64,000 bases of DNA from the NCBI RefSeq assembly GCF_900104215.1, contig NZ_FMXO01000006.1, forward strand, positions 62,001-126,000. The letters are read 5' to 3'. Origin of the DNA: Desulfonatronum thiosulfatophilum (GTDB taxonomy: Bacteria > Desulfobacterota > Desulfovibrionia > Desulfovibrionales > Desulfonatronaceae). The notes under the pieces were generated by a model, which worked only from the letters and a program-made list of their open reading frames with translations, had not been told where the DNA came from and made no database searches. Shown here one piece after another: positions 9,901-22,978 of this stretch. How positions within the stretch are numbered: the stretch's first letter is position 1; each line of letters begins with the position of its first letter. Both the position numbers and the translations under genes were made by a program.

Positions 9901-10827
9901 GCGTTCTCCAAAAAGAGGAATCAGGATTTTTAGCTTTGATACCAGGGCAAACCCAAAGCCTATGCCATGATGCCACGAAAAGAAAGATTTGCGACCGTTC
10001 GCTGCTCATTTCAGTACTCGAAAACCCCGCATCAAGCGACGTGTTCCTATTTCAAATTTTGTGTACAAGCCACTGGAATATATTTATGATTCCTGATATA
10101 AATTTCTTTACTTTTTGGATGAAATGCATCCTTTTCGATAGGTCCACGTGCAACGTTTTCCTTTTTCAACAAAGCACATTCTGCTGCATCACCACCATTG
10201 CCTCCTGAACGTGGCGGATGAGCTGTATTATCTATCCTGGTTCGACAGGGAAGCAGTAAGTTGTCTCGATGACCAGTGGCTTTCTTCTCCAAGTTCGGCT
10301 TTTGCCCTTCACGAACAGATGATGGATCGAATCTTTGCCATTCTGCAAATTCACATTCCCGAGATCAGTTCCCATGGCTGTGCGCCATTGCCGATCTGCA
10401 CGCCAAAAATGAATCTGATCCTCCGGCGATTTGATCTTGAACAAAAAACGAACGGACAATTGAATCACCCTTACGCGGTTCTCACCTTCTGGCCGTGGCG
10501 AGGCGGATGCGGCTGTTGCAGCCTGCAACAAAGCTGTTCAGCCCATGGTTTTTCCAGATGTTCGTAACTTTCGCGAGCATGCCTGTTTTCAACCTGAAAA
10601 AGGACAAAAAACTTAATAATTTTAAACAAGTGACATGGTAAGGAAGAATGTGATATGTATCTCTGTTTTTTGCGCACATAAACGACAGTCCCTTTCAGCC
10701 ATACCTTCCGAATGAACAACGCGAAATCATGAACGAACAATTTTAACAACATAACTAAACAAATTAAATCAATACTTTATCATAATTATCTACATAATGA
10801 CAGCGGTTACAACAAGAGGAGAAAAGA
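9901..10827. other. 927-base intergenic region upstream of dnaN, AT-rich at its right end
   Basis: No gene here is convincing. Short overlapping frames on both strands (10148-10567 plus; 10232-10531 and 10047-10292 minus) have no recognisable motifs and no ribosome sites. The last 70 bases (10735-10800) are very AT-rich and contain TTATCTACA (10786-10794), one mismatch from the DnaA box TTATCCACA. This segment must hold the dnaN promoter, and because dnaN heads the replication cluster it is also a weak candidate origin region. Only one near-consensus box was found, so an origin call is not justified. Confidence 0.4.
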
Positions 10828-11985
10828 ATGAAGTTTTCTATTCAGAGAGAAGAGATTCTTCCGGCACTTCAACAAGCAGCTCAGATCACAAGCGTGAAAA
10901 CAGGTGCTGTCTTTCTTCGATCCATCTGGCTCAAGGTGGAAAACTCCCAGCTGCAGATCATGGCCACGGATTCCAATATTGAATTTTTCGGTTTTTTTTC
11001 CCCACAAATCCAGGAAGACGGACTTGTCGGCGTAAATGGTCGCCATCTCTACGAGCTGATTCGAAAGCTCCATCCTGGTGAGCTGCAATTTAACGTTGAA
11101 AAAGATGCGACCCAATTGCTGGTCAAGCAGAACAAGCGCAAGTATGTCATTCCCATCAATGAAAATTATTGGTTCCAGCAACTTTCCTCTTTTCCGGAGG
11201 AAGGCGCCGTCACCCTTTCCGGGGAAAAGTTGTCGAGAATAATCGACAAGGTTTTTTACTCCGTCAGCGAAGATGAGACCATGCAGGCCGTCAACTGCAT
11301 GCTCATCAAGTACGCTCAAAAGGAGCAAAAAAGCGATTTTTGCGGTCTCAACGGCCACCAGCTGGCACTCTACCGCCTTGAAAATGACGGCCTGAGGGAT
11401 CTTCTCCCAGAGCAGGGAATCCTGATCAGCAAAAAATATCTGCAGGAACTCAAACGTATGATTCCTCAGAAGGAAATCCAGCTGAACATCAGCAATAACC
11501 GCCTTTATTGCCGATCCGTGGATCAAAAGGATAACATCAGTCTTCCACTTTCACTTTATGAATACCCTGATCATAATCAAATGTTGGCTCGATACGAAGC
11601 GGACGATCCGAGCAGCATGAGTATCGACCGTAGGGGGTTGATGGATGCTCTGGATAGAATTCTGATCTTCAACACCGACAATAGCATCTGCACTTTTTTT
11701 GAATTCAACGATGGAATGGTGCAGATGGATGTCCAGTCCGAGGAAAAGGGAGAGGCGAAAGAATTTCTTGATAGTGTTTTCAGCGGGGGATTGCGAAAAA
11801 TTGCCTTTCCGACACGGGACCTGATAGAAATTCTTAGCCATTTTGAATGTGAAACAATCCATTTTCACTTTACGAGCAGTGAGGGACCGTGTTTTATCGA
11901 AGACAAGGATGATCCGGATTACAAAGTCTTGATCATGCCGATGAAAATTACTGATGATATTGTTTATTCAGACACAGACTTTTAG
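10828..11985 (+). CDS. dnaN: DNA polymerase III beta subunit (sliding clamp)
   Basis: DnaN forms the dimeric ring that tethers DNA polymerase III and other clamp-binding proteins to DNA. The 385 residues span the three clamp domains; the start MKFSIQREEILPALQQA, the middle VNGRHLYELIRKL and the C-terminal PMKIT are typical. It is well translated, with AGAGGAG upstream of the ATG. It is followed by gyrB after 15 bases and then gyrA. dnaA, which often precedes dnaN, is absent from the window, so the usual dnaA-dnaN-gyrB order is broken here. Confidence 0.95.
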   Translation: MKFSIQREEILPALQQAAQITSVKTGAVFLRSIWLKVENSQLQIMATDSNIEFFGFFSPQIQEDGLVGVNGRHLYELIRKLHPGELQFNVEKDATQLLVKQNKRKYVIPINENYWFQQLSSFPEEGAVTLSGEKLSRIIDKVFYSVSEDETMQAVNCMLIKYAQKEQKSDFCGLNGHQLALYRLENDGLRDLLPEQGILISKKYLQELKRMIPQKEIQLNISNNRLYCRSVDQKDNISLPLSLYEYPDHNQMLARYEADDPSSMSIDRRGLMDALDRILIFNTDNSICTFFEFNDGMVQMDVQSEEKGEAKEFLDSVFSGGLRKIAFPTRDLIEILSHFECETIHFHFTSSEGPCFIEDKDDPDYKVLIMPMKITDDIVYSDTDF

Positions 11986-14382
<2,397 letters not shown>

Positions 14383-14454
14383 TCATTTCGTCAACATTCA
14401 ATCGTTCATGCCTTTCGGCAGGTCCATCGCGAATAATCTTTTTCGGGAGTCATT

Positions 14455-16893
14455 GTGAAGAACAGCATATTTATTGAAGAAGAGATGCAGCGCTCCTACC
14501 TGGAGTATTCCCTGAGCGTCATCATCGGACGCGCCATTCCGGATGTTAGGGACGGCTTGAAACCGGTCCATCGCCGAATTCTCTATGCCATGCACGACCT
14601 GGGAAATACCTATAATCGCGCCTACAAGAAATCCGCCCGTATTGTCGGTGACGTCATCGGTAAATATCACCCTCACGGCGACAGCGCGGTCTATGACGCC
14701 ATGGTGCGCATGGCTCAGGATTTCTCGATGCGTCAGCCCCTTGTGGACGGTCAGGGAAACTTCGGCTCCATCGACGGCGATGCTCCCGCGGCCATGCGGT
14801 ATACAGAAGTGCGCATGGCCAGACTCACTTCCGAGTTTCTGCAGGATATCGACAAGCAGACGGTTCCCTTCCGTCCCAACTACGACAATACCCTGCAAGA
14901 GCCGGAGGTCCTTCCGACCAAGGTCCCCAATCTCCTGCTCAACGGTTCCTCGGGTATTGCCGTGGGTATGGCCACGAATATTCCGCCGCACAATCTCGGC
15001 GAGTTGATCGACGGTCTGCTCTTGCTCCTAAACAACCAGAACGTCGAGGTGGCGGATCTTCTGGAATGCATCAAGGGGCCCGACTTTCCCACAGGGGGGT
15101 TCATTTACGGCCGCCACGGCATCATCGACGCCTACAAGACCGGCCGCGGGTCGATCAAAATTCGGGGTAAGATTGAAGTCGAGGAGCGGTCCAAGCAAGC
15201 CGAGTCCATCGTGATCACGGAAATTCCCTATGCACTGAACAAATCCAGCTTGGTAGAGAAAATCGCGTACATCATCCATGAGAAGAAGGTGGAGGGAGTC
15301 AGCGATCTGCGCGACGAGTCCGACCGCAACGGAATCCGCATTGTTCTGGATTTGAAAAAGAACGCCATTCCTGAAGTGGTCATCAATGCGCTCTACAAGT
15401 TTACTCCCCTGGAAACCTGGTTCGGATTCAACATGCTCGCGGTGGTGCACAACCGTCCTCAGCTTTTGAGTCTCAAGGAAATCCTGGAACTGTTCATCGA
15501 GCATCGCAAGGAAGTGGTCCTGAACCGGACCCGCTTTGATCTGAATAAGGCCGAACAACGCGCCCATATCTTGGAAGGGTTGAAGATCGCCCTGGAAAAT
15601 ATCGATGAAGTGATCGAATTGATCAAATCCTCCAAGACACCGCTTGAAGCAAAGGAGAAGCTGATCGAGCGTTTTGGTTTCACCGATGTGCAGAGCCAGG
15701 CCATTCTGGACATGCGTCTGCAGCGGCTGACCAATCTGGAGCGGGACAAACTTCTGGCCGAATATCAGGAATTGATTAAACGGATCGAATATTTAAAAAG
15801 CATTCTTCAGAATGTGGACGTACTCATACAGGTTATCCGCGAGGAGATGACGGAAATCAAGAAGTTGTACGCCACTCCACGTAAATCGATTATCGTGGAA
15901 GAGGATCCCAGCAGCATCAATATGGAGGATCTGATCGGGGACACGGAAGTGGTGGTCACGCTGTCCCAGCGCGGCTACATCAAGCGTACGCCCATGGACA
16001 TCTACCAGCAGCAAAAACGTGGTGGAAAAGGCATCTACGGTGCATCCACGGTTTCCGAAGACATCATCTCCCAGGTGTTCACGACCACGAACCACAACTA
16101 CATCCTGCTGTTCACAAACAAGGGCCGGATGTATCAGATCAAGGCCTACAATATTCCGGAAGGGTCGCGAACAGCGCGAGGAATTCACGCCTCAAACCTG
16201 TTGCCTCTGGACAAGGACGAGAGCATCGCCACGGTGATGACCATCAAGGACTTCTCCACGGACAGGGATTTTCTCTTTGCCACCAAGAAAGGCATCGTCA
16301 AACGTTCTCAGGCGCAACTGTACGTCAATTGCCGCCAAAGCGGTCTGAAAGCCGTAAATCTTAATTCCGACGACGAGTTGATCACGGTCCGGGAAATTTC
16401 AGCCCAGGCCGAAGTCCTGCTGGTGACCAAGCACGGCAAGTCGATCCGGTTTTCGTCTTCCGAGATCCGTCCTACAGGACGGGCCACGGCGGGGGTCAAA
16501 GGCATTGTGCTCTCTCATTCCGATCAGGTGGTTTCCTGCGTTGTGACGGACGATGACCAGCGGCATGAAGTGCTGACCGTCTCCTCCAACGGCTACGGCA
16601 AGCGAACCTTGCTGGAAAATTACCGCAGTCAGTCCCGGGGTGGCAAAGGCGTGATCAACATGCGCGTGACCCCGAGAACCGGACACGTGGTTGGATCGGT
16701 ACTGGTGCAGCCCGAAGATGAATTGCTGATCCTGACCAGTGCGGGGAAGATCATTCGCATGAATGTCGCGGGAATCAGTCGAGTTGGCAGGGATGCCCAG
16801 GGAGTCACGCTGGTGCGGATGGACGCGGACATGATGGTTGTCGGCTTTGACCGGATCGATGAGAAGGAACTGCTTGAGAACGGTTCCGACTAG
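14455..16893 (+). CDS. gyrA: DNA gyrase subunit A
   Basis: GyrA is the cleavage-religation subunit. Tyr116 in [10 protein letters not shown] is the catalytic tyrosine. The GyrA box is present as QKRGGKG in the C-terminal beta-pinwheel, which marks gyrase rather than topoisomerase IV. In the quinolone region, [10 protein letters not shown] keeps the Ser (77) and Asp (81) equivalent to E. coli Ser83 and Asp87, the sensitive-type residues. The gene starts at a GTG preceded by GGGAG; an ATG start is not available in the right place. Length (812) is typical. It lies 72 bases after gyrB. Confidence 0.97.
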   Translation: MKNSIFIEEEMQRSYLEYSLSVIIGRAIPDVRDGLKPVHRRILYAMHDLGNTYNRAYKKSARIVGDVIGKYHPHGDSAVYDAMVRMAQDFSMRQPLVDGQGNFGSIDGDAPAAMRYTEVRMARLTSEFLQDIDKQTVPFRPNYDNTLQEPEVLPTKVPNLLLNGSSGIAVGMATNIPPHNLGELIDGLLLLLNNQNVEVADLLECIKGPDFPTGGFIYGRHGIIDAYKTGRGSIKIRGKIEVEERSKQAESIVITEIPYALNKSSLVEKIAYIIHEKKVEGVSDLRDESDRNGIRIVLDLKKNAIPEVVINALYKFTPLETWFGFNMLAVVHNRPQLLSLKEILELFIEHRKEVVLNRTRFDLNKAEQRAHILEGLKIALENIDEVIELIKSSKTPLEAKEKLIERFGFTDVQSQAILDMRLQRLTNLERDKLLAEYQELIKRIEYLKSILQNVDVLIQVIREEMTEIKKLYATPRKSIIVEEDPSSINMEDLIGDTEVVVTLSQRGYIKRTPMDIYQQQKRGGKGIYGASTVSEDIISQVFTTTNHNYILLFTNKGRMYQIKAYNIPEGSRTARGIHASNLLPLDKDESIATVMTIKDFSTDRDFLFATKKGIVKRSQAQLYVNCRQSGLKAVNLNSDDELITVREISAQAEVLLVTKHGKSIRFSSSEIRPTGRATAGVKGIVLSHSDQVVSCVVTDDDQRHEVLTVSSNGYGKRTLLENYRSQSRGGKGVINMRVTPRTGHVVGSVLVQPEDELLILTSAGKIIRMNVAGISRVGRDAQGVTLVRMDADMMVVGFDRIDEKELLENGSD

Positions 16894-17143
16894 GTAGTTT
16901 CGACTGGCGAACCGTGACCATGTCATTTGCTGGTGAGATACAATGCCTGGACTATGCTCCGACAGAACTTGACGGTATCGGCTTGTCATCCCGGTTTTGA
17001 AACATTAGCCTCTTTGAAACCGCAAAACTTCTCGTCCAACCTGGGGTTTTTTCTTCATGTTCGAGGAGCTGTAAAACATCGTGATTCTGCCGTCATGAGA
17101 AACCGCCTTATCATGAGGGGTTCGGAGCAATACGGAGGTATGA

Positions 17144-17773
17144 ATGAAATATTTAGTGACCATAATTTCTTTGTTTATTCTGCTTTCGGGAACGGCTGTT
17201 TTTGCCGATGAAGGCACCCTGGCCAAGATTCAGCGCCAGTACGAATCCATCGAGTCCTTTCAGGCCGATTTCACCCAGGAGCTGTCCGTTGCCGCCAGTC
17301 GGGAGATTGATGAGCGGCATGGACAATTGTTTTTTCAACAACCTGGATTGATTCGGTGGGAGACGGTCAGCCCGGAAAAGGAGCTGCTGGTCGTCGGGCC
17401 TGAACTGGTATGGAATTATTTCGAGGAAGAGGAAACTGCTTATCAATACGCCGTCGAGGATGTTCTCGGATCGGCCATGGTGCTGCGTATTCTCTCCGGT
17501 CAGGCCCGTCTGGATGAGGATTTCATTACCGAGGAAGATCTTAGCGAAGATGCCGAATACACGGTCATTCGGTTGCGTCCGCGCAATCCTGAACCGAACC
17601 TGGTGGAAGCAACTATCTGGGTCGACCCGGACACTTTTTTGCTGCGGCGCATTAAGGCCGTGGACTTTTACGGCAATACAAACCAAGTGGAGCTGGAAAA
17701 GTTGGTATTGAATTCCGAACTGGATCCGGATTTGTTTGAATTCACTCCCCCTGACGGCGTGGCAGTTCGGTAA
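17144..17773 (+). CDS. lolA: Outer-membrane lipoprotein carrier protein LolA
   Basis: LolA carries lipoproteins through the periplasm from LolCDE to LolB or the outer membrane. The 209-residue product has a signal peptide (residues 1-21, cut after VFA) and the LolA pattern: a helix with ESIESFQADFTQEL, the strand RWETVSPEKELLVVGPELVWNY, and a C-terminal half rich in strands ending in FEFTPPDGV. The ATG is preceded by GGAGGT. It follows gyrA by 250 bases that show no other gene. The TPR gene begins 87 bases downstream. Confidence 0.9.
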   Translation: MKYLVTIISLFILLSGTAVFADEGTLAKIQRQYESIESFQADFTQELSVAASREIDERHGQLFFQQPGLIRWETVSPEKELLVVGPELVWNYFEEEETAYQYAVEDVLGSAMVLRILSGQARLDEDFITEEDLSEDAEYTVIRLRPRNPEPNLVEATIWVDPDTFLLRRIKAVDFYGNTNQVELEKLVLNSELDPDLFEFTPPDGVAVR

Positions 17774-17860
17774 GCGTGCCTCGTTTTGCGCAGGATCCTG
17801 GTGAGTACTTGTTCATTTTTAACCGGAAATTGACAAGGAAACTTTAATTTCAGCTTCTCC

Positions 17861-18946
17861 ATGTCCAAGCCGATATCAATTTTACTGTGCCTTTTGATGA
17901 TGTCTTGCCTGGTGACACAATCAAGAATTGAAGTCCGGGCAGAAACCGCCATGGACGAGCTGGAACAAGCCATTTTGGCTGATCCGGAGAACCCCCAACT
18001 CCTGTTTCAACGGGCGCGGCTGCATCTGGAAAAAAAAGCCTATCCCAGGGCGGTGATGGATTTTGATCATGCATTGCGTTTGCATCCACGGTTTGTCGAA
18101 GCCTTGGCCTTGCGGGGCGAGGCGTATTTGCGAATGGGAAATCCGGAACGATCCAGGCAAGACTTTGCTCAGGTCCTCAACCTGGCCCCGGAACATGAAA
18201 CTGCCCGCTTCGGATTGGCTGACTCCTTGCTACGATCCGGCGATCTGAATAGGGCTCTTGAGGAATTCAACCAGCTTCTCCGCACCAATCCCGAACATGT
18301 CCAGGCCCGGTTGAAACGAGGTCAATTATTTTCAAGCCGTGAAAACCATGCCCAGGCCGTGACGGATTTTGACATTGTTCTCGCAAAAAGCCCCGGGATG
18401 GCGGAGGCCCTCCTCGGCAGAGGGAAAAGCCTGCGCGAACTCGGGCGACTGGAAAATTCTTTAGCTGACCTGAATCAAGCGGTTCTTCTTGATTCTACTG
18501 CTCTTGCGCTTATGGAGCGAGGTCTGACATTTGGTCGTCTAGGCGACTTGGACTCAGCGCTGCGTGATTTCAACACAGCCTTGAATATTTCTCCGAGAAA
18601 TCCGGAAATACTATTGCATCGAGCCGTGCTTTACGCACTTGCCGCGGATCATCGCCGTGCTGTCGTGGATTTCACACAAGTTCTTCGAGAGCAGCCGAAC
18701 AATGTTCACGCTCTATTGGGAAAGGGATTGGCTCATCAGGAATTGGAGCAATTTTCGCAGGCGTTGGATGATTATTCCCAGGTACTTCGATTGGATCCCA
18801 CCAGCTACAGCGCGTTGAACAATCGAGGCATGATTCGCCTGCAACTTGGGCAATTGTCATCCGGCTGCACGGATCTGCAGGCTGCATGTGATTTTGGGTT
18901 CTGTACAACGTTGAATTTTGCCCGCAAGGAAGGATACTGCCCATGA
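17861..18946 (+). CDS. Exported TPR-repeat protein
   Basis: An N-terminal hydrophobic signal (about residues 1-27, ending near VRAET) is followed by roughly nine tetratricopeptide repeats of 34 residues covering residues 30-335. A weak lipobox-like MMSC at Cys16 means lipidation cannot be excluded. The C-terminal 30 residues contain four cysteines (SGC, AAC, GFC, GYC), a cluster that could form disulfides in the periplasm. The protein probably scaffolds an envelope complex; no catalytic motif is visible. It lies between lolA and a sigma-54 activator gene, whose likely GTG start is 29 bases after this stop. Confidence 0.75.
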   Translation: MSKPISILLCLLMMSCLVTQSRIEVRAETAMDELEQAILADPENPQLLFQRARLHLEKKAYPRAVMDFDHALRLHPRFVEALALRGEAYLRMGNPERSRQDFAQVLNLAPEHETARFGLADSLLRSGDLNRALEEFNQLLRTNPEHVQARLKRGQLFSSRENHAQAVTDFDIVLAKSPGMAEALLGRGKSLRELGRLENSLADLNQAVLLDSTALALMERGLTFGRLGDLDSALRDFNTALNISPRNPEILLHRAVLYALAADHRRAVVDFTQVLREQPNNVHALLGKGLAHQELEQFSQALDDYSQVLRLDPTSYSALNNRGMIRLQLGQLSSGCTDLQAACDFGFCTTLNFARKEGYCP

Positions 18947-18974
18947 CACTCACTCCCAACCCAGAGGTCTGACA

Positions 18975-20402
18975 GTGGCGCAAATTGTGATTGTCGACGA
19001 TGAAGAGGACATCCGCATCACCTTGCGCGGCATTCTGGAAGATGAAGGGCATGATGTCCTGGAGGCGGCCAGCGGCGAGGAGGGTTTGGCCCTTCTGTCC
19101 GGGGTGAATCCGGATCTTTGTTTTTTGGACATATGGCTGCCTGGAATGGATGGTTTGGACGTGCTGGAACGTCTGCAGATCACCGCTCCGAATTTGCCGA
19201 TGATCATGATTTCCGGCCATGGAAACATCGAGACGGCAGTCACGGCCATCAAGAAGGGTGCATTTGATTTTATCGAAAAACCCCTTTCCTTGGAAAAAGT
19301 TTTGGTGACCACGGCCAAGGCTGTTGAATTCAAGGAGCTTCGGCAGGAAAACATGGTCCTGCGCAGTCAGATCCGCAATAGCCGTGTTCAGGATCTGACC
19401 GGTGAAACTCCGCAGATTCGACAACTCCGGCAACAGGTCATGCAGGTTGCCCCAACCGAAGCCTGGGTCTTGATCACTGGAGAAAACGGCACGGGTAAGG
19501 AGATAGTGTCCAGGTCCCTGCATCATCTCAGCCGCAGGAACGGCAAACCGCTGGTGGAAATGAACTGCGCGGCTATTCCCGAAGAATTGATTGAAAGTGA
19601 GCTGTTCGGTCATGAAAAGGGAGCGTTCACCAGTGCCGACAAGGCGCAGATCGGAAAATTCGAACTGGCCCACAGTGGAACGCTTTTTCTTGACGAGATT
19701 GGGGACATGAGCCTGAAGACCCAGGCCAAGATCTTACGCATCCTTCAGGAACAAAGATTCGAACGAGTGGGGGGACGAAAGACGATCCAGGTGGATGTCC
19801 GGGTGATAGCCGCGACCAACAAGGATTTGACCGAAGAAATCCGGGCCGGCCGATTTCGCGAGGATCTCTACTACCGGCTCAAGGTTTTTCCGTTGCATGT
19901 GCCGCCCTTGCGTCAGCGAGCCGAGGACATTCCCCTGCTGTTGACCAATTTCATGGAAGATCTGGTTAAAACCCAGGGCTTCAAGCCATTGCGCTTCCCT
20001 CCGGAGACGATGCGCCGGTTGCAGCAGTATCCGTGGCCGGGCAACGTCCGGGAGCTGAAAAATTTTCTGGAACGGCTGTGCATCATGTTTCCCGGTCAAT
20101 GCATCACGGTGGAAATGCTGCCCCAGGAAATGTTCTCAGCTAACAGATCGGCATCACTGAAAACAGCACCGTCCTCTGCCGGAGAAGGCGCTTTCTGCAA
20201 CGCATACAGCCCCTTCGATGCGGATTCCGATCCCTGGCCCGCGGACTTTAAGACTGCCAAGGCTCAGTTCGAAGCAAAGTTCTTGGAAGATAAATTAAAT
20301 GGCTGTAATGGCAGCATCACCAAGCTGTCCGAGGTCATCGGCATGGAACGCAGTTATTTATATAAAAAATTGCGCAGCTTCGGGTTGTTGACGTCGGACT
20401 AG
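18975..20402 (+). CDS. NtrC/NtrX-family sigma-54-dependent response regulator
   Basis: Three domains are seen: a receiver with phospho-acceptor Asp52 in [11 protein letters not shown], an AAA+ sigma-54 activator with Walker A GENGTGKE (169-176) and LFLDEIGDM as Walker B, and a C-terminal Fis-type helix-turn-helix ending [16 protein letters not shown], which is NtrX-like. The sigma-54-contacting loop reads GAFTSA (216-221) instead of GAFTGA. I chose the GTG at 18975 because the receiver fold starts there and AGAGG lies upstream; a longer frame from 18918 would add 19 unrelated residues overlapping the TPR gene. No sensor kinase gene is near, so its signal is unknown. Confidence 0.9.
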   Translation: MAQIVIVDDEEDIRITLRGILEDEGHDVLEAASGEEGLALLSGVNPDLCFLDIWLPGMDGLDVLERLQITAPNLPMIMISGHGNIETAVTAIKKGAFDFIEKPLSLEKVLVTTAKAVEFKELRQENMVLRSQIRNSRVQDLTGETPQIRQLRQQVMQVAPTEAWVLITGENGTGKEIVSRSLHHLSRRNGKPLVEMNCAAIPEELIESELFGHEKGAFTSADKAQIGKFELAHSGTLFLDEIGDMSLKTQAKILRILQEQRFERVGGRKTIQVDVRVIAATNKDLTEEIRAGRFREDLYYRLKVFPLHVPPLRQRAEDIPLLLTNFMEDLVKTQGFKPLRFPPETMRRLQQYPWPGNVRELKNFLERLCIMFPGQCITVEMLPQEMFSANRSASLKTAPSSAGEGAFCNAYSPFDADSDPWPADFKTAKAQFEAKFLEDKLNGCNGSITKLSEVIGMERSYLYKKLRSFGLLTSD

Positions 20403-20519
20403 ACGTTATTCGACCGTTGAACAAATTACGGATTGGGAAGGCTGCTACGCATAATCATGACAAACAGGATCCCAGCCTAATAGTCACATCACAAAAAAAA
20501 CGAAGAGAGTATATCCAAT

Positions 20520-20945
20520 ATGACAACCTACAGCAAAGCCGGAATACTTGTCATAATTGTTGCCCTGTTTGCCTCTGTGGCGCTGATCCAGCATTACACC
20601 ATCACTCAGTCGCAGTATGGTCCGGAGGTCGATCCGGGACCCGCTCTCCCCGGAGTGGCCGCGGAATTGCCGCGATTGGTTAATTTGAAAACGCAAAATT
20701 GCATTCACTGCAAACGGATGGTTCCGGTGTTGAGGGAGCTGGAGGAGCAGTATGCCGACGCTTTTTCCATTTATACTTTCGATGTCGGCGTCAGTCCCGA
20801 AATCGGGCGATCCTTCGGGACCATCCGTACCGTACCCACCCTTGTTTTCATGGACCAGTCCGGACGGGAGGTCTATCGCTTCGAAGGCTACATGTCCAAG
20901 TCCGAAGTCCTGGAACGCTGGCGCAGCCTCGGCTTGTCCGTCTGA
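20520..20945 (+). CDS. Membrane-anchored thioredoxin-fold protein
   Basis: The 141-residue product has one N-terminal membrane anchor (about residues 7-24) and a periplasmic thioredoxin domain with the redox motif CIHC (61-64) and the cis-proline in RTVPTLVF. Such proteins reduce or isomerise disulfides in exported proteins. The CxxC dipeptide Ile-His differs from the Gly-Pro of cytoplasmic thioredoxin and suits a more oxidising potential (inference). It is separated by 118 bases from the response-regulator gene and by 163 from the ABC exporter, so it may be its own unit. Confidence 0.85.
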   Translation: MTTYSKAGILVIIVALFASVALIQHYTITQSQYGPEVDPGPALPGVAAELPRLVNLKTQNCIHCKRMVPVLRELEEQYADAFSIYTFDVGVSPEIGRSFGTIRTVPTLVFMDQSGREVYRFEGYMSKSEVLERWRSLGLSV

Positions 20946-21108
20946 TCAAGACTTAATCAGAATCAAGAGTCTTCCGTACTGCTGCCGGATGCTTGGCTGC
21001 GTGCAAATTTATCAGATTCTATTCACAATACAGGCCTTAGCTGAGGAGTTGCCGCCGCTGTACGGATGCTGAAGAATCCGCCTGCCTCATACCCGGCAAT
21101 CGAGAACT

Positions 21109-22905
21109 ATGCGCGTGCAAGATCAGGAACACGATCAATCCTCCTCCCTGGGCACCTATCTCTGGAAAATCTTTCCCTTCGTAGCTCCATATAAAGCCCG
21201 TATTGGGACCGGATTGGCCTTGAACGCCATGGCCAGGCTTTTTGACTTGCTGCCCATGGTGATCATCGGCCTGGTTGTTGATGCGATCACCAGACAAGGA
21301 GTCGTCGGCGTCGATACGGATGTGTTGATCTGGTTCGGACTGGCAATCCTGGGCACATACCTCGGCCTCGCTGTGTTTCAGAGCCTGAGCGACTATTGCC
21401 TTGATTCCATGGCGCAACTGGTGCGCCATGATTTGCGTCTGGCCATATACGGTCATATGCAGCGCCTTGATGCGGGTTTTTTCGAGGAACGCCAGACGGG
21501 AGATCTTCTGGCGGTGGCCTCCAATGACGTGGACAACCTGGAAAATTTCTTTTCCGACGTCACCACGAGCATGGTCCGTCTGGTTATCACCTTCGTTGGA
21601 GTTTACGGATTTCTGTTCTGGCTGGACTGGCGACTCGCCCTGCTTCTGCTCGCGCCGTTGCCCTTCGCTGTCATTGCCGTGCGGTTTTTTGCAACCCGGG
21701 TGCAGCCCCAGTACCGCAAGGCGCGCCAAGCCGTGGGGGAAATAAACAGCGTCCTGGAAAACAACATCCGTGGCATCGGAGTGATTCAGGCTTTCACCGC
21801 GGAACAGGAACAACTTGGCCTGGTATCGAGGCGTTCCAAGGAATATGTGGATGCCGCGATTACCGCGGCCAAGGAACGCGCCAAATTCATTCCACTGATC
21901 TACATGGTGGCCGGCGTGGCCTTTGCCTTGCTGATAACCGTGGGCGCGGGGATGACCGCCACCGAGTCCGGCCCGAGTCTGGGCAATTTCACCACGTTCA
22001 TACTTTTTGCGGTACGCCTGGTTCTGCCCCTGTTCGTTTTCGGCATGCTGATCAATCAGATCCAGCGTTCCGAGGCCTCGGCCCGTCGAATCTCCCAGTT
22101 CCTGAGCACCCAACCGCGAGTCATGGACAGCCCGGATGCTCCGGGCCTGGATGCTGAACCGACAAGCATCGCCTTCCATGAGGTTGGGTTTGAATATCTG
22201 CCCGGCAAGCCAGTGCTGCGGGCTGTGAATTTTCAGTTGAACCAGGGCCACGTGCTGGGAATTGTTGGGCCGACAGGCGCGGGAAAGAGCACCCTGGTCA
22301 AGCTGTTGCTTCGCTATTACGACCCGCGTTCCGGAGAAGTAATGGTGAACGGCCGGTCCTTAAGTACGCTGCGTCTGCAGAGCTTCCGACGTCACGTGGG
22401 ATATGTTTCCCAGGAAGCCTTCCTGTTCTTCGGCACCGTGGCGGAGAATATCCGTCTGGGTTCTCCAAACGCGGATCTTGCTGCCGTCCGTCACGCGGCG
22501 CATATAGCCGGCGCGGATGAATTCATCGAACAGCTGCCCCAGGGGTACGAGACGTTGATTGGGGAACGAGGTATGAAGATCTCCGGAGGACAGCGCCAGC
22601 GCATCTCCCTGGCACGGGCGGTGTTGCGCGATCCGGCGCTGATTGTTCTGGACGAGGCCACATCCGCCGTGGACACAAGGACTGAAGAACTGATCCAGGC
22701 CAATCTGCAGCGCTTCAAGCAAGGCCGGATGACCGTAGCCGTTGCTCATCGCCTGTCCACCATCAGGCACTGCGATGAGATACTTGTCCTGGTGGAGGGC
22801 ACCATTGCCGAGCGTGGCACCCATGAGAGCCTGCTGGAAGAGGGCGGGGTCTATGCAGGGCTCTGGCGGGTGCAGAGCGGAGAGATGGATAACAAGGGGA
22901 ACTGA
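21109..22905 (+). CDS. ABC exporter, fused permease-ATPase (MsbA-like)
   Basis: A half-transporter of 598 residues that should act as a homodimer to export a lipid or hydrophobic compound. Six membrane helices fill the first 320 residues, with the family's ARQAVGEINSVLENNIRGIGVIQAF coupling region divided over residues about 205-230. The nucleotide-binding domain has Walker A GPTGAGKST (about 387-395), the Q-loop YVSQEAFLF, signature SGGQRQRISLARA, Walker B LIVLDEATSAVD and H-loop VAHRLSTI. The substrate cannot be told; MsbA-like lipid A export or drug efflux are both possible. It is convergent with the glucokinase gene. Confidence 0.88.
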   Translation: MRVQDQEHDQSSSLGTYLWKIFPFVAPYKARIGTGLALNAMARLFDLLPMVIIGLVVDAITRQGVVGVDTDVLIWFGLAILGTYLGLAVFQSLSDYCLDSMAQLVRHDLRLAIYGHMQRLDAGFFEERQTGDLLAVASNDVDNLENFFSDVTTSMVRLVITFVGVYGFLFWLDWRLALLLLAPLPFAVIAVRFFATRVQPQYRKARQAVGEINSVLENNIRGIGVIQAFTAEQEQLGLVSRRSKEYVDAAITAAKERAKFIPLIYMVAGVAFALLITVGAGMTATESGPSLGNFTTFILFAVRLVLPLFVFGMLINQIQRSEASARRISQFLSTQPRVMDSPDAPGLDAEPTSIAFHEVGFEYLPGKPVLRAVNFQLNQGHVLGIVGPTGAGKSTLVKLLLRYYDPRSGEVMVNGRSLSTLRLQSFRRHVGYVSQEAFLFFGTVAENIRLGSPNADLAAVRHAAHIAGADEFIEQLPQGYETLIGERGMKISGGQRQRISLARAVLRDPALIVLDEATSAVDTRTEELIQANLQRFKQGRMTVAVAHRLSTIRHCDEILVLVEGTIAERGTHESLLEEGGVYAGLWRVQSGEMDNKGN

Positions 22906-22978
22906 GACACCGGGGACTGATCCCTGTCACTAAATCAGAACTTGCTGGTGTGAGCTGGCTGGATCGCTAAAGTGATGC

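Noticed and set aside
10148-10567. 139-residue plus-strand frame upstream of dnaN
   Set aside because: Starts at GTG without a ribosome site, overlaps equally open minus frames, and has no known motif.
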